Assembly (NCBI GenBank): GCA_030998225.1 | Contig: JAPYXD010000382.1 | Coordinates: forward strand, 1,860,001-1,924,000 | Source of the DNA: Diplolepis rosae | Taxonomy: Eukaryota; Arthropoda; Insecta; Hymenoptera; Diplolepididae | DNA length: 64,000 bases | Reading direction: 5' to 3' | Part shown: positions 47,152 to 56,608 of the stretch, piece after piece | Numbering within the stretch: the stretch's first letter is position 1 | Layout: each line of letters opens with the position of its first letter | Notes under the pieces: model-generated | Told to the model about the DNA's origin: nothing | Seen by the model: only the letters and a program-made list of their open reading frames with translations | Database searches by the model: none | Position numbers and translations under genes: made by a program

Positions 47152-47499
47152 ATGGCACATAAAGACTCCCATATAGTGTTTAAGCACGATTCAAACACTA
47201 TAATTTCAGTCTATTCCGAATTACTAAAAAACAAAGTAGGCGACTTTTTATACGACCCAAATTTAACTATTAATCTAATTCATAAGGAGAAATTAGCCAC
47301 CTATAATAACATTAACCATCTCAAAATTTACGTTATTCAAAACGCCACCCTTACAACAAGTGGTGTAGTAAAAATTCCCATATTGAAGCAAGAAATTGAG
47401 TTTAACATTATAAATCCAGAAATAGGTGCAGGCATATCCGGAGTAATTGGAAAATCGTTTCCAACTCTTTTCAAAATAAATATTCCGGATAAAGTCTAA
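47152..47499 (+). CDS. Small ORF resembling a retroviral-type protease, active site altered
   Basis: 115 residues. The segment VGDFLYDPNLTINLI lines up with the FxxDTGAxxSLI region of Gypsy-class aspartic proteases, but DTG/DSG is replaced by DPN. The rest also fits: a middle YVIQNATLTTSGVVKIPIL and a C-terminal GISGVIGKSF, where relatives have DGILGxDF. It lies upstream of gag, an unusual place. The missing catalytic Gly predicts no activity. It may be a duplicated relic or a repurposed domain. The gag-pol ORF downstream has only the second half of a protease. Confidence 0.55.
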   Translation: MAHKDSHIVFKHDSNTIISVYSELLKNKVGDFLYDPNLTINLIHKEKLATYNNINHLKIYVIQNATLTTSGVVKIPILKQEIEFNIINPEIGAGISGVIGKSFPTLFKINIPDKV

Positions 47500-47856
47500 A
47501 CATTTCTTACGAAAATTAAAATACTGGAAACAAAATTAATTATAATAATAATAACAATAAACATTTTATATAAGCCAACTTAAATCTGGTTTTGAACATA
47601 AATTTTGACATTACACTGGCAAAGTAATTATTGAATTTTTTTATCAAAAAAAAAATTAATAATTAATAAGAATTTATTTAATTGAATTGATTAATATTTG
47701 AAAAGGTCAGTTTTTCATCATTAATCAAAATTAAGGATCAGGTGCTAAAATTAATATAATTTTACATATAAGGAGCATTCGAAACTCCCGGTTTCTGGAC
47801 AGACTAAATTATACGGAATTTTATTCAACCTTTCGAATTACAAAAATTAAACCAAC

Positions 47857-49854
47857 ATGCCTCACGAGAAAAATAGCACCACTCATGACAAAACGCAAGG
47901 TGGAGAGTTCACAGGAAACATTTCACGAACCCTTAGTGACGCCATGGTCACTTCAATGGCGGAATGTTTTGCTATACAGCAGGGAGTGATGAATATACCC
48001 ATTTTTAACGGAAAAAATATGCCAGTTAGGCACTTTATTCAAGATGTATTAAATGGAGAATCCAGCGTACCTGCAAATTGCGACAGGCAGTACATAATGG
48101 CGGTACTAGCGCGATTAAAGGGTGCTGCAAGAGATAGCACGCACGGAAAAACATTTTCCACAATAACCGACTTAATACAACATCTTAAACAGCGCTTTGC
48201 CCCCCACAAGACTTACTCGTGGTATTTGCATGAAATATCCACAATTAGGAGGTCTCGCAGCGAAAGTGTAAGCGAGTTTTACGACAGAATCACCCTACTT
48301 AAATCCGGAGCTCAAGCGGCGTTAGAAGACAAATATCAAAACGCGGAGCAGATGTTACTACCCTTAAACGATTGCGCCTTAGAAGCTTTTATCCGAGGAC
48401 TACCCGATGTAATATCAGGAATGGTGGAATCACGGAATCCATCGTCATTGGAAGCAGCATTAAAATACGCACTCGAGTATGAGGCTCGACATCAATTAAA
48501 CCCCCATATTCCTATAAACAATATTGCGGAAAATAGATATTCCACCCCTTATACAGGATCAAGGGATAGGAGCCCAAGCCCTCATGTTAGGTTTGCATCA
48601 TCATGGGATAGGAATAGAGCAGTGGAACCCAGACAAGGACCAACAGGGATAATAAGGACACCTACATCACCAATAGTGCCTAATTACCCGAATAATTACG
48701 CACCCCCATTTCAATACCCACCTTATATACCCTATCAACCTTATCCGTACTATCCAGGTTCGCTAACATCAAACAACCCTTACCCTAATCACAATTACCC
48801 ATATAAAGGAACTAATACACCCCCGAGAGCACAATCACCAGCTCCAGCTAATAAAAATGATTTAAACTTCGATTCCGCTCGTCGAACAGACGCGACGACG
48901 AGCGTGGAGAAAACCGAGCGTCAGAATGCTTTAGATGAGGACCTACTGGTCAATGAGAATGAAGCAATAGAAATCACAGGAATTACACAAAGTAGGATTT
49001 CAACTATAGGAACAGTAAACATCGAATTAATGAAATCCAAAATCACTTTTCATGTAGTACATTCTGACTTACCAATAAGCACGGATGGAATACTAGGTCG
49101 AGAATATCTTCGACAAGAGAAGGTAGAAATATCCTTTTGGCATAACACCATTGTGACGCACTCCAACCCCACAAAACCTATACCGTTCATAGACAATGAA
49201 TCTAGAGTAGCGTTAGAAAATACCACAGATTACAAAGGGCCTCTACTAGGACCAATCAAGGTAAGAGCCAGGACTCGACGAGCTATTCCAATAGCAGTAA
49301 TAAATTTCGAAATAAAAGAAGGGTACTTACCCTTAATAAAAACTACAGAGGGCGTGCTAGTAGGCGAAGCAGCCGTAACCAACGTGAATGGGATTTGTCA
49401 TGTATTCGCCATTAATACAACAGATAATGACCTCGAAATAGAATTACCCCCACAAGAAATCATCCCCTTTGAATATTACAAACTTCCAGGAGAAGATTTC
49501 GACGAATATTCGGCAGACGAAGATTATTCACCCCCAGTAAATAAAGCTGAAGAAGTAATAAAACACCTTCGACTGGACCATTTGAATACCGAGGAAAAGG
49601 AGCATGTACTGGAGATAATTAGGGAATTTCCTGATAATTTCTACCTGCCAGGAGAACCTCTAACCTCCACTCATTTAGTGCAGCACAAGATTCACACTTT
49701 AGACGACGCGCCTATTAACACCAGGCCATACCGATTTTCACCCTCTCAAAAGGAAGAAGTTGAGAGAGTAATACAAAAAATGAAGATAGAAGGAGCAATT
49801 AAAAACTCAAAATCTCCTTATAACTCACCCCTACTGATTAACCTAAGAAAATAG
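47857..49854 (+). CDS. ERV gag, partial protease and RT N-terminus
   Basis: 665 residues. Positions 1-220 are capsid-like (AVLARLKGAARDST, YDRITLLKSGAQAA, ALEYEARHQL). Residues 240-330 are Pro/Tyr-rich. No CCHC knuckle is present. Residues 370-440 match the second half of an aspartic protease (ITGITQSRISTIG, STDGILGREYL), but no DTG or DSG precedes it. Residues 565-660 begin the RT (LVQHKIHTLDDAPI, YRFSPSQKEEVE). The frame ends at TAG 49,852-49,854, and the RT continues one frame over, so there is a one-base lesion near 49,842. The element belongs to the env-bearing Gypsy (errantivirus-like) group by order. Confidence 0.8.
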   Translation: MPHEKNSTTHDKTQGGEFTGNISRTLSDAMVTSMAECFAIQQGVMNIPIFNGKNMPVRHFIQDVLNGESSVPANCDRQYIMAVLARLKGAARDSTHGKTFSTITDLIQHLKQRFAPHKTYSWYLHEISTIRRSRSESVSEFYDRITLLKSGAQAALEDKYQNAEQMLLPLNDCALEAFIRGLPDVISGMVESRNPSSLEAALKYALEYEARHQLNPHIPINNIAENRYSTPYTGSRDRSPSPHVRFASSWDRNRAVEPRQGPTGIIRTPTSPIVPNYPNNYAPPFQYPPYIPYQPYPYYPGSLTSNNPYPNHNYPYKGTNTPPRAQSPAPANKNDLNFDSARRTDATTSVEKTERQNALDEDLLVNENEAIEITGITQSRISTIGTVNIELMKSKITFHVVHSDLPISTDGILGREYLRQEKVEISFWHNTIVTHSNPTKPIPFIDNESRVALENTTDYKGPLLGPIKVRARTRRAIPIAVINFEIKEGYLPLIKTTEGVLVGEAAVTNVNGICHVFAINTTDNDLEIELPPQEIIPFEYYKLPGEDFDEYSADEDYSPPVNKAEEVIKHLRLDHLNTEEKEHVLEIIREFPDNFYLPGEPLTSTHLVQHKIHTLDDAPINTRPYRFSPSQKEEVERVIQKMKIEGAIKNSKSPYNSPLLINLRK

Positions 49855-49934
49855 ACGCCACAGGAAAGAAGAAATGGAGAATAGTAATAGACTTTCGGCT
49901 TTTAAATGAAAAAACAATTGGGGATGCATACCCA

Positions 49935-51404
49935 TTGCCAAATATTGCAGATATTTTAGATCACTTAGGTACTGCACAATATTTCTCTATTTTTGATCTA
50001 GCCAGTGGTTTCCATCAAATAGAACTAGACCCGAATGATAGACAAAAAACAGCGTTTTCATCATTGAATGGACACTATGAGTACGTCAGAATGCCCATGG
50101 GATTGAAAAATTCACCGGCTACATTCCAGCGCCTAATGGACCAAGTTCTATTAGGGCTACAGGGGACCGAATTATTTGTCTATCTCGACGACATAGTAAT
50201 ATACGCTAAAGACTTAGAAGATCATGGAAAAAAGGTAAGACGCCTTCTCAAACAACTGAAAGAAGCCAACCTGTCACTACAACCGGAAAAGTGCGAATTT
50301 CTTTTCAAAGAAATAGCATATTTAGGGCATATAATTACAGACAAAGGAGTAAAGCCAGATCCTAAAAAGATCGAGGCTGTTCAAAATTTTCCCAGACCAA
50401 GAACACCAAAAAACATAAAACAATTCCTAGGACTAGCCGGATATTACAGAAGATTCATCAAGGACTTCTCCGCAAGAGCGAAGCCTCTATCAAATTTATT
50501 AAAAAAGGAAGCAGTATTTAAATGGGGACCAGTGGAAGAGAAGAGCTTCAGGGATCTACGACAAGCTCTGTGCGAAAGCCCCATATTGCAATACCCTGAT
50601 TTTGAAAAACCCTTTACAGTAACTACTGACGCTTCAGACTATGCAATAGGAGCCGTTCTGAGCCAAGAAAAGGACGGAATGGATCTCCCTGTGGCATATA
50701 TGTCGAGAGTGCTAGTTGGACCCGAATTAAATTACTCTACAACGGAGAAGGAATGCCTTGCAGTTCTCTACGCGGTACAACAATTCCGACCCTATATTTA
50801 TGGAAGAAAATTTACCCTCATGAGCGACCATGAGCCCCTCAGGTGGATAGATTCTGTAAAAGATCCAGGCCAAAGACTAATTCGTTGGAGACTAAAATTA
50901 AGAGACTATGAATATGAGTTTAAATACAAACCAGGTAAATTAAATACTAACGCGGATGCCCTATCAAGAAATCCAATCGTAGAAAACTCTGACGAAAAAG
51001 AAGAAGAAGAAAAACAGCCTTCCATTTTACTGACAATGTTGACTAGACAAGCTAATAAACGAGAGGAAAACAGCGCGAAGCCTAGTTCAAAAACTTTAGA
51101 ACCAGAAGCCAAAAATAAACCCGCAATTCAGACAAGAAAAGGATTCACTTCGAGAATTTTACCCTCTAAACCCTCTACTTCAAGACCTCAAAAACCGACC
51201 CTCGCTAGGTCAAAGTCTAGTGCATCAACATCAGCTGATTTGGACCAGAGCACCATTAGCAAACGGTTGATTCGACGGCGGGTAGAGACTCAACGAGTTC
51301 AGGATCGACCAGATTATAGAGAGGATAGCAGTTCGGAAGAAACAGAAAGGGATCCAGAACCACCCCCAATCCTCAGAAAAAGAAAAGTGTGCTACCAAGC
51401 TTGA
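49935..51404 (+). CDS. ERV reverse transcriptase and RNase H
   Basis: 489 residues; the true frame is open slightly upstream of this Met. RT motifs: FSIFDLASGFHQIEL, MPMGLKNSPATFQ and the active site VYLDDIVIY near residue 85. The connection GLAGYYRRFI follows, then RNase H with TTDASDYAIGAVL, MSDHEPLRWI and NADALSRNP. After RNase H comes a tail of about 130 residues rich in Lys, Ser and Arg with no known fold. The ORF ends at 51,404; pol continues in another frame from 51,389, so a second frameshift lies near 51,390. RT and RNase H convert genomic RNA to DNA in the particle. Confidence 0.88.
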   Translation: MPNIADILDHLGTAQYFSIFDLASGFHQIELDPNDRQKTAFSSLNGHYEYVRMPMGLKNSPATFQRLMDQVLLGLQGTELFVYLDDIVIYAKDLEDHGKKVRRLLKQLKEANLSLQPEKCEFLFKEIAYLGHIITDKGVKPDPKKIEAVQNFPRPRTPKNIKQFLGLAGYYRRFIKDFSARAKPLSNLLKKEAVFKWGPVEEKSFRDLRQALCESPILQYPDFEKPFTVTTDASDYAIGAVLSQEKDGMDLPVAYMSRVLVGPELNYSTTEKECLAVLYAVQQFRPYIYGRKFTLMSDHEPLRWIDSVKDPGQRLIRWRLKLRDYEYEFKYKPGKLNTNADALSRNPIVENSDEKEEEEKQPSILLTMLTRQANKREENSAKPSSKTLEPEAKNKPAIQTRKGFTSRILPSKPSTSRPQKPTLARSKSSASTSADLDQSTISKRLIRRRVETQRVQDRPDYREDSSSEETERDPEPPPILRKRKVCYQA

Positions 51405-53377
51405 ATTTACCACCTGCAGCATACCCATCGCCAACAATACCTAAGAGTGCACCGGCAAAAGCACCAGAGTGCTCGGCTGAATTCTTCCCAGAAGATCAGG
51501 AAGAATTAACCCCTATGACAGAAAAACAAGAAACAGGACCCATTAAAATGGTGAGTCCGCCACCCAGCGACAGTGAAGACAGTACAACAGAAGAAGAACA
51601 AGAAAGAGACCAGATGGAACAAGAAAAGGCTAATTCAACTAAGGAAAATATAGAAAAATCATTTTCACGATTTGAACAATCCTTAAAGGCCCATGAAGAC
51701 TGGCTGGAGAGGACAGAAGTGGATGAAGAAGCCCCGCTTCTTGAAATCACAGCAGTTTCGGAAGGAGAAAATAATCAAGAGCTCCTTGATGCCATTGAAG
51801 AAATGGAACCTGAAAGCGAGACCGAATTCACGAACAGAATAGAATCAGCTATAAAAATAGCTGAAGAATTATTAAAAGAAACACAGAAAAAAGGAAAGGT
51901 GATAAATTCCGAAAAGTACATACTATGGATACTAATAGTTTGCCGTCTGACCGTGCAGGTCAGACTAAGTAGCTGTCGAGAGAATCTTACTTATTTGAAA
52001 AGTAATTACGTGCATTTTCTCTCGGCTGACTGTGAGTTTGTCACCCCCGTAAGCCGACTACTAGTGGACTTGGGAGTAGTAGATCCTCAGGACCTGAAAA
52101 ATAGGAAACCTAAAATAGGAGAAGTGCTTATCACACCTCATAGACGCTTTAACATATATTCACTCATAATTAAACAAAACCATTTTGATGAGATAAACGA
52201 AGAATACGTTAAAGTAGCCGTACACAATTTGAGAATAGCCCTAGAAAAGGAAAATATTTCGGAATTTCGCATTTCAAAACATGGAGACATTAGTGACACA
52301 TTACCAATAGGAAAATTGCGCGAAATTCTAACTCAAGAATTCGCTAATTCAAAAATGGAAATAACAATATGTTATGGCAACGTAAATATACCCCCAGAGG
52401 AGACACGTACCCAAATTATCTCCGAAAATCATGAGAGTAAAATTGGAGGTCACAAAGGGATAAACAAAACATATCGAAGAATTAGAGAAAGGTACATGTG
52501 GCCAGGACTTAAAGAGCAAGTTACTGAATTCGTCAGAAAATGTGACTTCTGCCAGAGACAAAAAATTGTACGGGCAAAAATTCACGAACCCATGCTAATC
52601 ACCGATACACCCCTCGACACCTTCGACAAAGTTTCCCTAGACACAGTAGGAAAATTGCCTACCACCCCTGATGGTAATAAACATATTCTCAGCATGCAGG
52701 ACAATTTATCTAAATATTGCATAGCCGTCCCCATACCCGATATTTCAGCAACCACTATCGCTCATGCAATAGCAAAACACTTATTTTCACAATATGGAGC
52801 CCCGAGGGCTATACTTACAGACAGGGGAGGAAGCTTCATCAATAAATTGCTCAGAAAATTATCCAAAATTTTCGGAGTAAAGCAAGTCACCACCTCAGGG
52901 TATAGACCGCAATCAAACGGATCCCTGGAAAGGAGCCATGCCGTATTGATGGATTACATAAGGTCATACGCGGAAACCTACGACGATTGGGACCAACTCC
53001 TACCCTTCGCGATGTTCGCGTACAACACCTCAATACACGAAGCCACAAAATTTACACCCTTTGAAGTAGTGTTTGGTAAGATTGCACGCACCCCCAGTTC
53101 ATTTCCAAACCCAGAAAAATTAGAAACCTACGGAACCTATCTGCAGGAACTAATATTAAGACTATCGGAAATTAAATTAATGGCAGCGGAAAATTTGGTT
53201 GCCGCGAAGGAACATTCAAAAGAAAATTATGATCAAAAAGTAAAACCATTTTTAGGGAATGTAGGAGATCAAGTATACGTCCAAAGGGAAGTTAAAACAC
53301 ACGGAAAATTGGTAGTCCAGTTTTATTTATTATATTATAGTAATATAATAAATACCACGGACCCTACACCCTTGTAA
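51389..53377 (+). CDS. ERV pol C-terminus: macrodomain-like segment and integrase
   Basis: 662 residues. Residues 1-170 are acidic and probably disordered. Residues 198-331 resemble a TARG1-type macrodomain: NYVHFLSADC, then KIGEVLITP, FNIYSLIIKQNHF, and the closing MEITICYGN. The usual catalytic GCGLD loop is replaced by SKHGD. The integrase zinc finger is at 347-395 (NHESKIGGHKG, CDFCQRQK). The core has Asp in SLDTVGKLP and LTDRGGSF, and Glu in SLERSHAV. The end is disturbed by a palindromic insert at 53,324-53,354; after it the integrase tail continues in another frame to about 53,469. Confidence 0.8.
   Translation: MLPSLNLPPAAYPSPTIPKSAPAKAPECSAEFFPEDQEELTPMTEKQETGPIKMVSPPPSDSEDSTTEEEQERDQMEQEKANSTKENIEKSFSRFEQSLKAHEDWLERTEVDEEAPLLEITAVSEGENNQELLDAIEEMEPESETEFTNRIESAIKIAEELLKETQKKGKVINSEKYILWILIVCRLTVQVRLSSCRENLTYLKSNYVHFLSADCEFVTPVSRLLVDLGVVDPQDLKNRKPKIGEVLITPHRRFNIYSLIIKQNHFDEINEEYVKVAVHNLRIALEKENISEFRISKHGDISDTLPIGKLREILTQEFANSKMEITICYGNVNIPPEETRTQIISENHESKIGGHKGINKTYRRIRERYMWPGLKEQVTEFVRKCDFCQRQKIVRAKIHEPMLITDTPLDTFDKVSLDTVGKLPTTPDGNKHILSMQDNLSKYCIAVPIPDISATTIAHAIAKHLFSQYGAPRAILTDRGGSFINKLLRKLSKIFGVKQVTTSGYRPQSNGSLERSHAVLMDYIRSYAETYDDWDQLLPFAMFAYNTSIHEATKFTPFEVVFGKIARTPSSFPNPEKLETYGTYLQELILRLSEIKLMAAENLVAAKEHSKENYDQKVKPFLGNVGDQVYVQREVKTHGKLVVQFYLLYYSNIINTTDPTPL
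53324..53354. repeat. Perfect palindrome inserted in the integrase tail
   Basis: Two 14-bp arms, TATTTATTATATTA and its complement, flank TAG. It shifts the frame of the pol C-terminus. It may be a very small insertion or an excision footprint. Confidence 0.75.
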
Positions 53378-53512
53378 AAATATTAGACAAGAACAACGCC
53401 ATCTTGGAAAAACCCGACGGAAAACTATTCCAAAAACATTTTAACAAACTTAAGTTAGTGAATGACTAAAAATTAAAAAATATTAACCGCAATTTTCTTT
53501 TACAGGAAAATC

Positions 53513-54115
53513 ATGTCCAGCATTAACATGCGACCACCACAAGGAAAAATATACCCCGCTACCCTCCATCCAAAAGGGGAGATTAATAACTTACGGTTTG
53601 CTAAGGGACAGTTGGAGGAGCTGGCGGCAGAGTACGGCTTTACAAAACCAAAGTATACGTTAGAGGAAACCGCGGGAACCGACAACGCAAAAATTTTCAT
53701 CATTAAATGCGAAGTAGAAGACCGTAGACGCGAGAATAAATTCAGTACCGTAAGAAACGGGGAAAGAAAAATACGTAGCGCAGAACATAAGGCCGCGAGA
53801 AAAATGTTAACGGCCCTTGAAAAAATGTATTTTTTTAGCGAGGAAAAAAATGATTGTAATATTACGGACGAAGAGTACGTTATTTGTATGGACAACCCCG
53901 CGACGTTATTAATTAAATTATACAAATGGGAAGCTTGTTGCGAATACTGTTATTTGAGGGGCCATACTATGGCAAATTGTAAAAAGCAAATTAAACGAAA
54001 TAAGCGGCTTCCCGACGATCAAGAACCAAACGAAGAAGACTTCTGGGGTCCTCCACAAGGGGATGAAAATACAAATCTTATATATTATAGGATTAACAAA
54101 GTTGTAATTATATAG
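53513..54115 (+). CDS. dsRNA-binding domain plus CCHC zinc-knuckle protein
   Basis: 200 residues between pol and env. A splice acceptor (TTTTCTTTTACAG, ending 53,506) stands just before the ATG, so it is probably made from a spliced subgenomic mRNA as Env is in related viruses. Residues 33-106 fit a dsRNA-binding fold: helix LEELAAEYGF, strands PKYTLEETAG and KIFIIKCEVED, a turn, and helix SAEHKAARKMLTAL, close to the AEHxAA form of plant DRB proteins. Residues 143-156 (CEYCYLRGHTMANC) are an exact C-x2-C-x4-H-x4-C knuckle. Gag of this element lacks a knuckle. The protein likely binds RNA. Silencing suppression is a reasonable guess, not shown. The ORF is intact. Confidence 0.72.
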   Translation: MSSINMRPPQGKIYPATLHPKGEINNLRFAKGQLEELAAEYGFTKPKYTLEETAGTDNAKIFIIKCEVEDRRRENKFSTVRNGERKIRSAEHKAARKMLTALEKMYFFSEEKNDCNITDEEYVICMDNPATLLIKLYKWEACCEYCYLRGHTMANCKKQIKRNKRLPDDQEPNEEDFWGPPQGDENTNLIYYRINKVVII

Positions 54116-54587
54116 CATTACTCATGACGCATATTAAATATCACCACTAGAATTATAGATATATTCGCAATTATACATAATAACTAGATTAGGCGCACAC
54201 TATTATACCCATATATATAAAGCTTGCAAAATAAATTAGAAAAACTTAAACGTAGGATGTTTAATCAATGATTCAAACCCCAAACCACCTATAATACTTA
54301 TAATATTTATGCAATTGATTTGCAGTTTCAAAACCTATTCAACTATTTTCATATTCACATATATAATTATATCACTGTTATATTTAATAATTTTTTTGAT
54401 AAAAATTCAATAATCTGATTTCATTAAAATAAGGGAATAAAGAAATCAAGAGAGAGGATATGGAGGTTGCCTTATTCCTTCTTCCCTTATCAACACAACA
54501 ATGTAACAAAAGATAACATCCCTGATAGAACTCTAATAAAATTTTAACAAAAACCTTACTTTTATAGACAAATAGACAAACAACAGG
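54116..54587 (+). other. AT-rich leader before env
   Basis: Between the dsRNA-binding ORF and env. A pyrimidine-rich TTACTTTTATAG ends about 21 bp before the env ATG and could be its splice acceptor. Nothing else is recognised. Confidence 0.4.
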
Positions 54588-55556
54588 ATGTTTACCCAGA
54601 TCCTAGGCCAAGCAACAATGATCTGTACAGGAGTACTACTCAGCATGACAGGCTCGTCAGGAAACCCACGGAATTACGAAGTACAACCTTTTGATAACAA
54701 CCCAGGCTTATTCTACGAAAAACTGGAAACTATCCGCACTACTCAGAACCATTGGAGGTTCGTTATATTCATGGACCCCCAAAAACTACAGGAACATCTT
54801 CAATTCGACAAAATGAAGTCAGAAGTTCAGAAAATTTACAAGACGTGCCCAAATCGATTGAAAAGTACTAATTGCAAAGATATGATAAAATTGGATCGCC
54901 TCAATGAAAAGCTACACCAACTCGAAGTTATAAATGAGGATTTAAGTGAAATACTAATGGAACTACAACAGAACATACCCCATGAAATAATTCCACCAAG
55001 GACCATGCATAGACGAAGAGCACCTCTTCTTGGATTCATAGGCAGCATTCTAGGACCAGTAATAGGAGTCATGACTTCCGACGACGCAGAGGAATACAAC
55101 GAAGCAATAAATGATATTTATGAAAAGCAAAATAACATCAGTAAAATAATTGGAAAACAAACCCACATAATAAAAGCAGAAGTGAATAATATTCATCAGG
55201 ATCTAAACAAGAAAACTAAGCAAATTCAAATTATTCAAAAAGAATTAAATGAAACTATCAACAAAATAGAATCAAAAGGACAATACTGGAATGATTACAT
55301 GTATTATGAAAAAATGATACCATGGTCAACACATTTGGAACTAAAATTGGAAAATTTATATGAAATAATAAAACAATTCATTAAAATAACAGAATACGCA
55401 CGAGAAGGCAAATTACACCCTTCAACAATTTCCAAAGCCCAACTACAAGAAGTAATCACTGAAATACACACTAAAATGGAAGATTACGAATTTCCGATTC
55501 CTACTTCACACGTTAGAGTGGAATTACTTTCACAAAATTGGCAAGACAGACCTTAA
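54588..55556 (+). CDS. ERV envelope fusion protein, N-terminal part
   Basis: 322 residues. The first 25 could be a signal peptide. A basic stretch HRRR at 141-144, just before APLLGFIGSILGPVIG, resembles the proteolytic site and fusion peptide of errantivirus Env and baculovirus F proteins. A long helical, coiled-coil-prone region follows (residues 170-240). The known role in relatives is membrane fusion for cell-to-cell spread. The frame stops at 55,554-55,556 while homologous-looking sequence continues one frame over, so a frameshift lies near 55,530-55,560 and this copy is broken. Confidence 0.75.
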   Translation: MFTQILGQATMICTGVLLSMTGSSGNPRNYEVQPFDNNPGLFYEKLETIRTTQNHWRFVIFMDPQKLQEHLQFDKMKSEVQKIYKTCPNRLKSTNCKDMIKLDRLNEKLHQLEVINEDLSEILMELQQNIPHEIIPPRTMHRRRAPLLGFIGSILGPVIGVMTSDDAEEYNEAINDIYEKQNNISKIIGKQTHIIKAEVNNIHQDLNKKTKQIQIIQKELNETINKIESKGQYWNDYMYYEKMIPWSTHLELKLENLYEIIKQFIKITEYAREGKLHPSTISKAQLQEVITEIHTKMEDYEFPIPTSHVRVELLSQNWQDRP

Positions 55557-55596
55557 AATTAAATCTGGAAAATTACTAATATCAGTAGACATCCCA

Positions 55597-56574
55597 TTGC
55601 TAGATAGAAAAGCACTACAATTATATAAAATTTACCCATTTCCTGAGTACCAGAACATTTCAGGAAATTATATTAGAGCCATCTACATTTTACCAAGAAA
55701 ACAATATATTGCCCTGACAGAAGACGAAAGAAAATTCTTTTTGGCAGATAAAGAGTACTATGACACCTGTCAAAGAACAATCTACCACACGATTTGCGAA
55801 AACACCCAACCAATGCACGAAACAGTCACATCTACGTCCTGCGAATGTCAAATGCTTACACGCCCTTCAATGCAAATTTTAAAGCAATGTGATATAAAAA
55901 TAAACACAAAAAATTCAGTTTTTTGGAAGCATATTCCATCCTTAAACGCATGGATATTTTCAACTAAAAAACCAGAGCCAATCAGCATCACCTGTAAAAA
56001 GGGAAAAACAGAAAAAGGACATATTACAAATTCAGGAATATTAAGATTAAGTGCAGGGTGTATTGCCAGAACGGAACAGACAACTTTAATTGGAACTCAA
56101 ATAAATGTAAACTCAGAAGAATTTATCTACAACCCAGGATTTTCATTGAACATATCAGAAATTTCCCCAATAATCTATAAAACGATGCATATTCCTACGA
56201 TAACATCATTGTTTTGGGAAACAGAAAAGGATAATAAATTAAAAAATCTGCATACGGAAGAATCACTCTCTACCATAGAAGAACAACTTCTCAACATGGG
56301 AAACAATCATTATAGACATAAACTAACCCAAAAATATTGGTTAGGAGGGTCCAGCATCCTAACCTTATTAATAATAACAACAGTAATATACCTCACACAA
56401 GGAATAATCCGTAAAAACTGTAAAACGTGTAATCATACAAATTTAAACATAAAAGAAAACCAAGAGGAAGTAGAACTACAACCCCTTTCGGTAGACAACC
56501 AAACAAACACAGAAGAAATTCACCCCCTTCCAAGAGTATTAACAATCCCAACAACAAATATTAGAATTGCATAA
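55597..56574 (+). CDS. ERV envelope, C-terminal part
   Basis: 325 residues in the next frame. A Cys-rich ectodomain has CQRTIYHTICENTQP and TSCECQMLTRP. Near the C-terminus, SSILTLLIITTVIYLTQGI is a clear membrane span, followed by a cytoplasmic tail with CKTCNH. Together with the preceding ORF it forms one env gene broken by a frameshift. No further stop interrupts this part. The ORF ends about 35 bp before a purine tract. Confidence 0.75.
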   Translation: MLDRKALQLYKIYPFPEYQNISGNYIRAIYILPRKQYIALTEDERKFFLADKEYYDTCQRTIYHTICENTQPMHETVTSTSCECQMLTRPSMQILKQCDIKINTKNSVFWKHIPSLNAWIFSTKKPEPISITCKKGKTEKGHITNSGILRLSAGCIARTEQTTLIGTQINVNSEEFIYNPGFSLNISEISPIIYKTMHIPTITSLFWETEKDNKLKNLHTEESLSTIEEQLLNMGNNHYRHKLTQKYWLGGSSILTLLIITTVIYLTQGIIRKNCKTCNHTNLNIKENQEEVELQPLSVDNQTNTEEIHPLPRVLTIPTTNIRIA

Positions 56575-56608
56575 ACAAATACAAGTCGTTGAGGACAACG
56601 ACACTTTT

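Noticed and set aside
49842..49860. Programmed frameshift in pol
   Set aside because: It falls inside the RT fingers rather than at the gag-pol boundary, so a lesion is more likely.
54836..55099. Minus-strand ORF opposite env
   Set aside because: Shadow of the env coding strand with low-complexity Ser-rich content.
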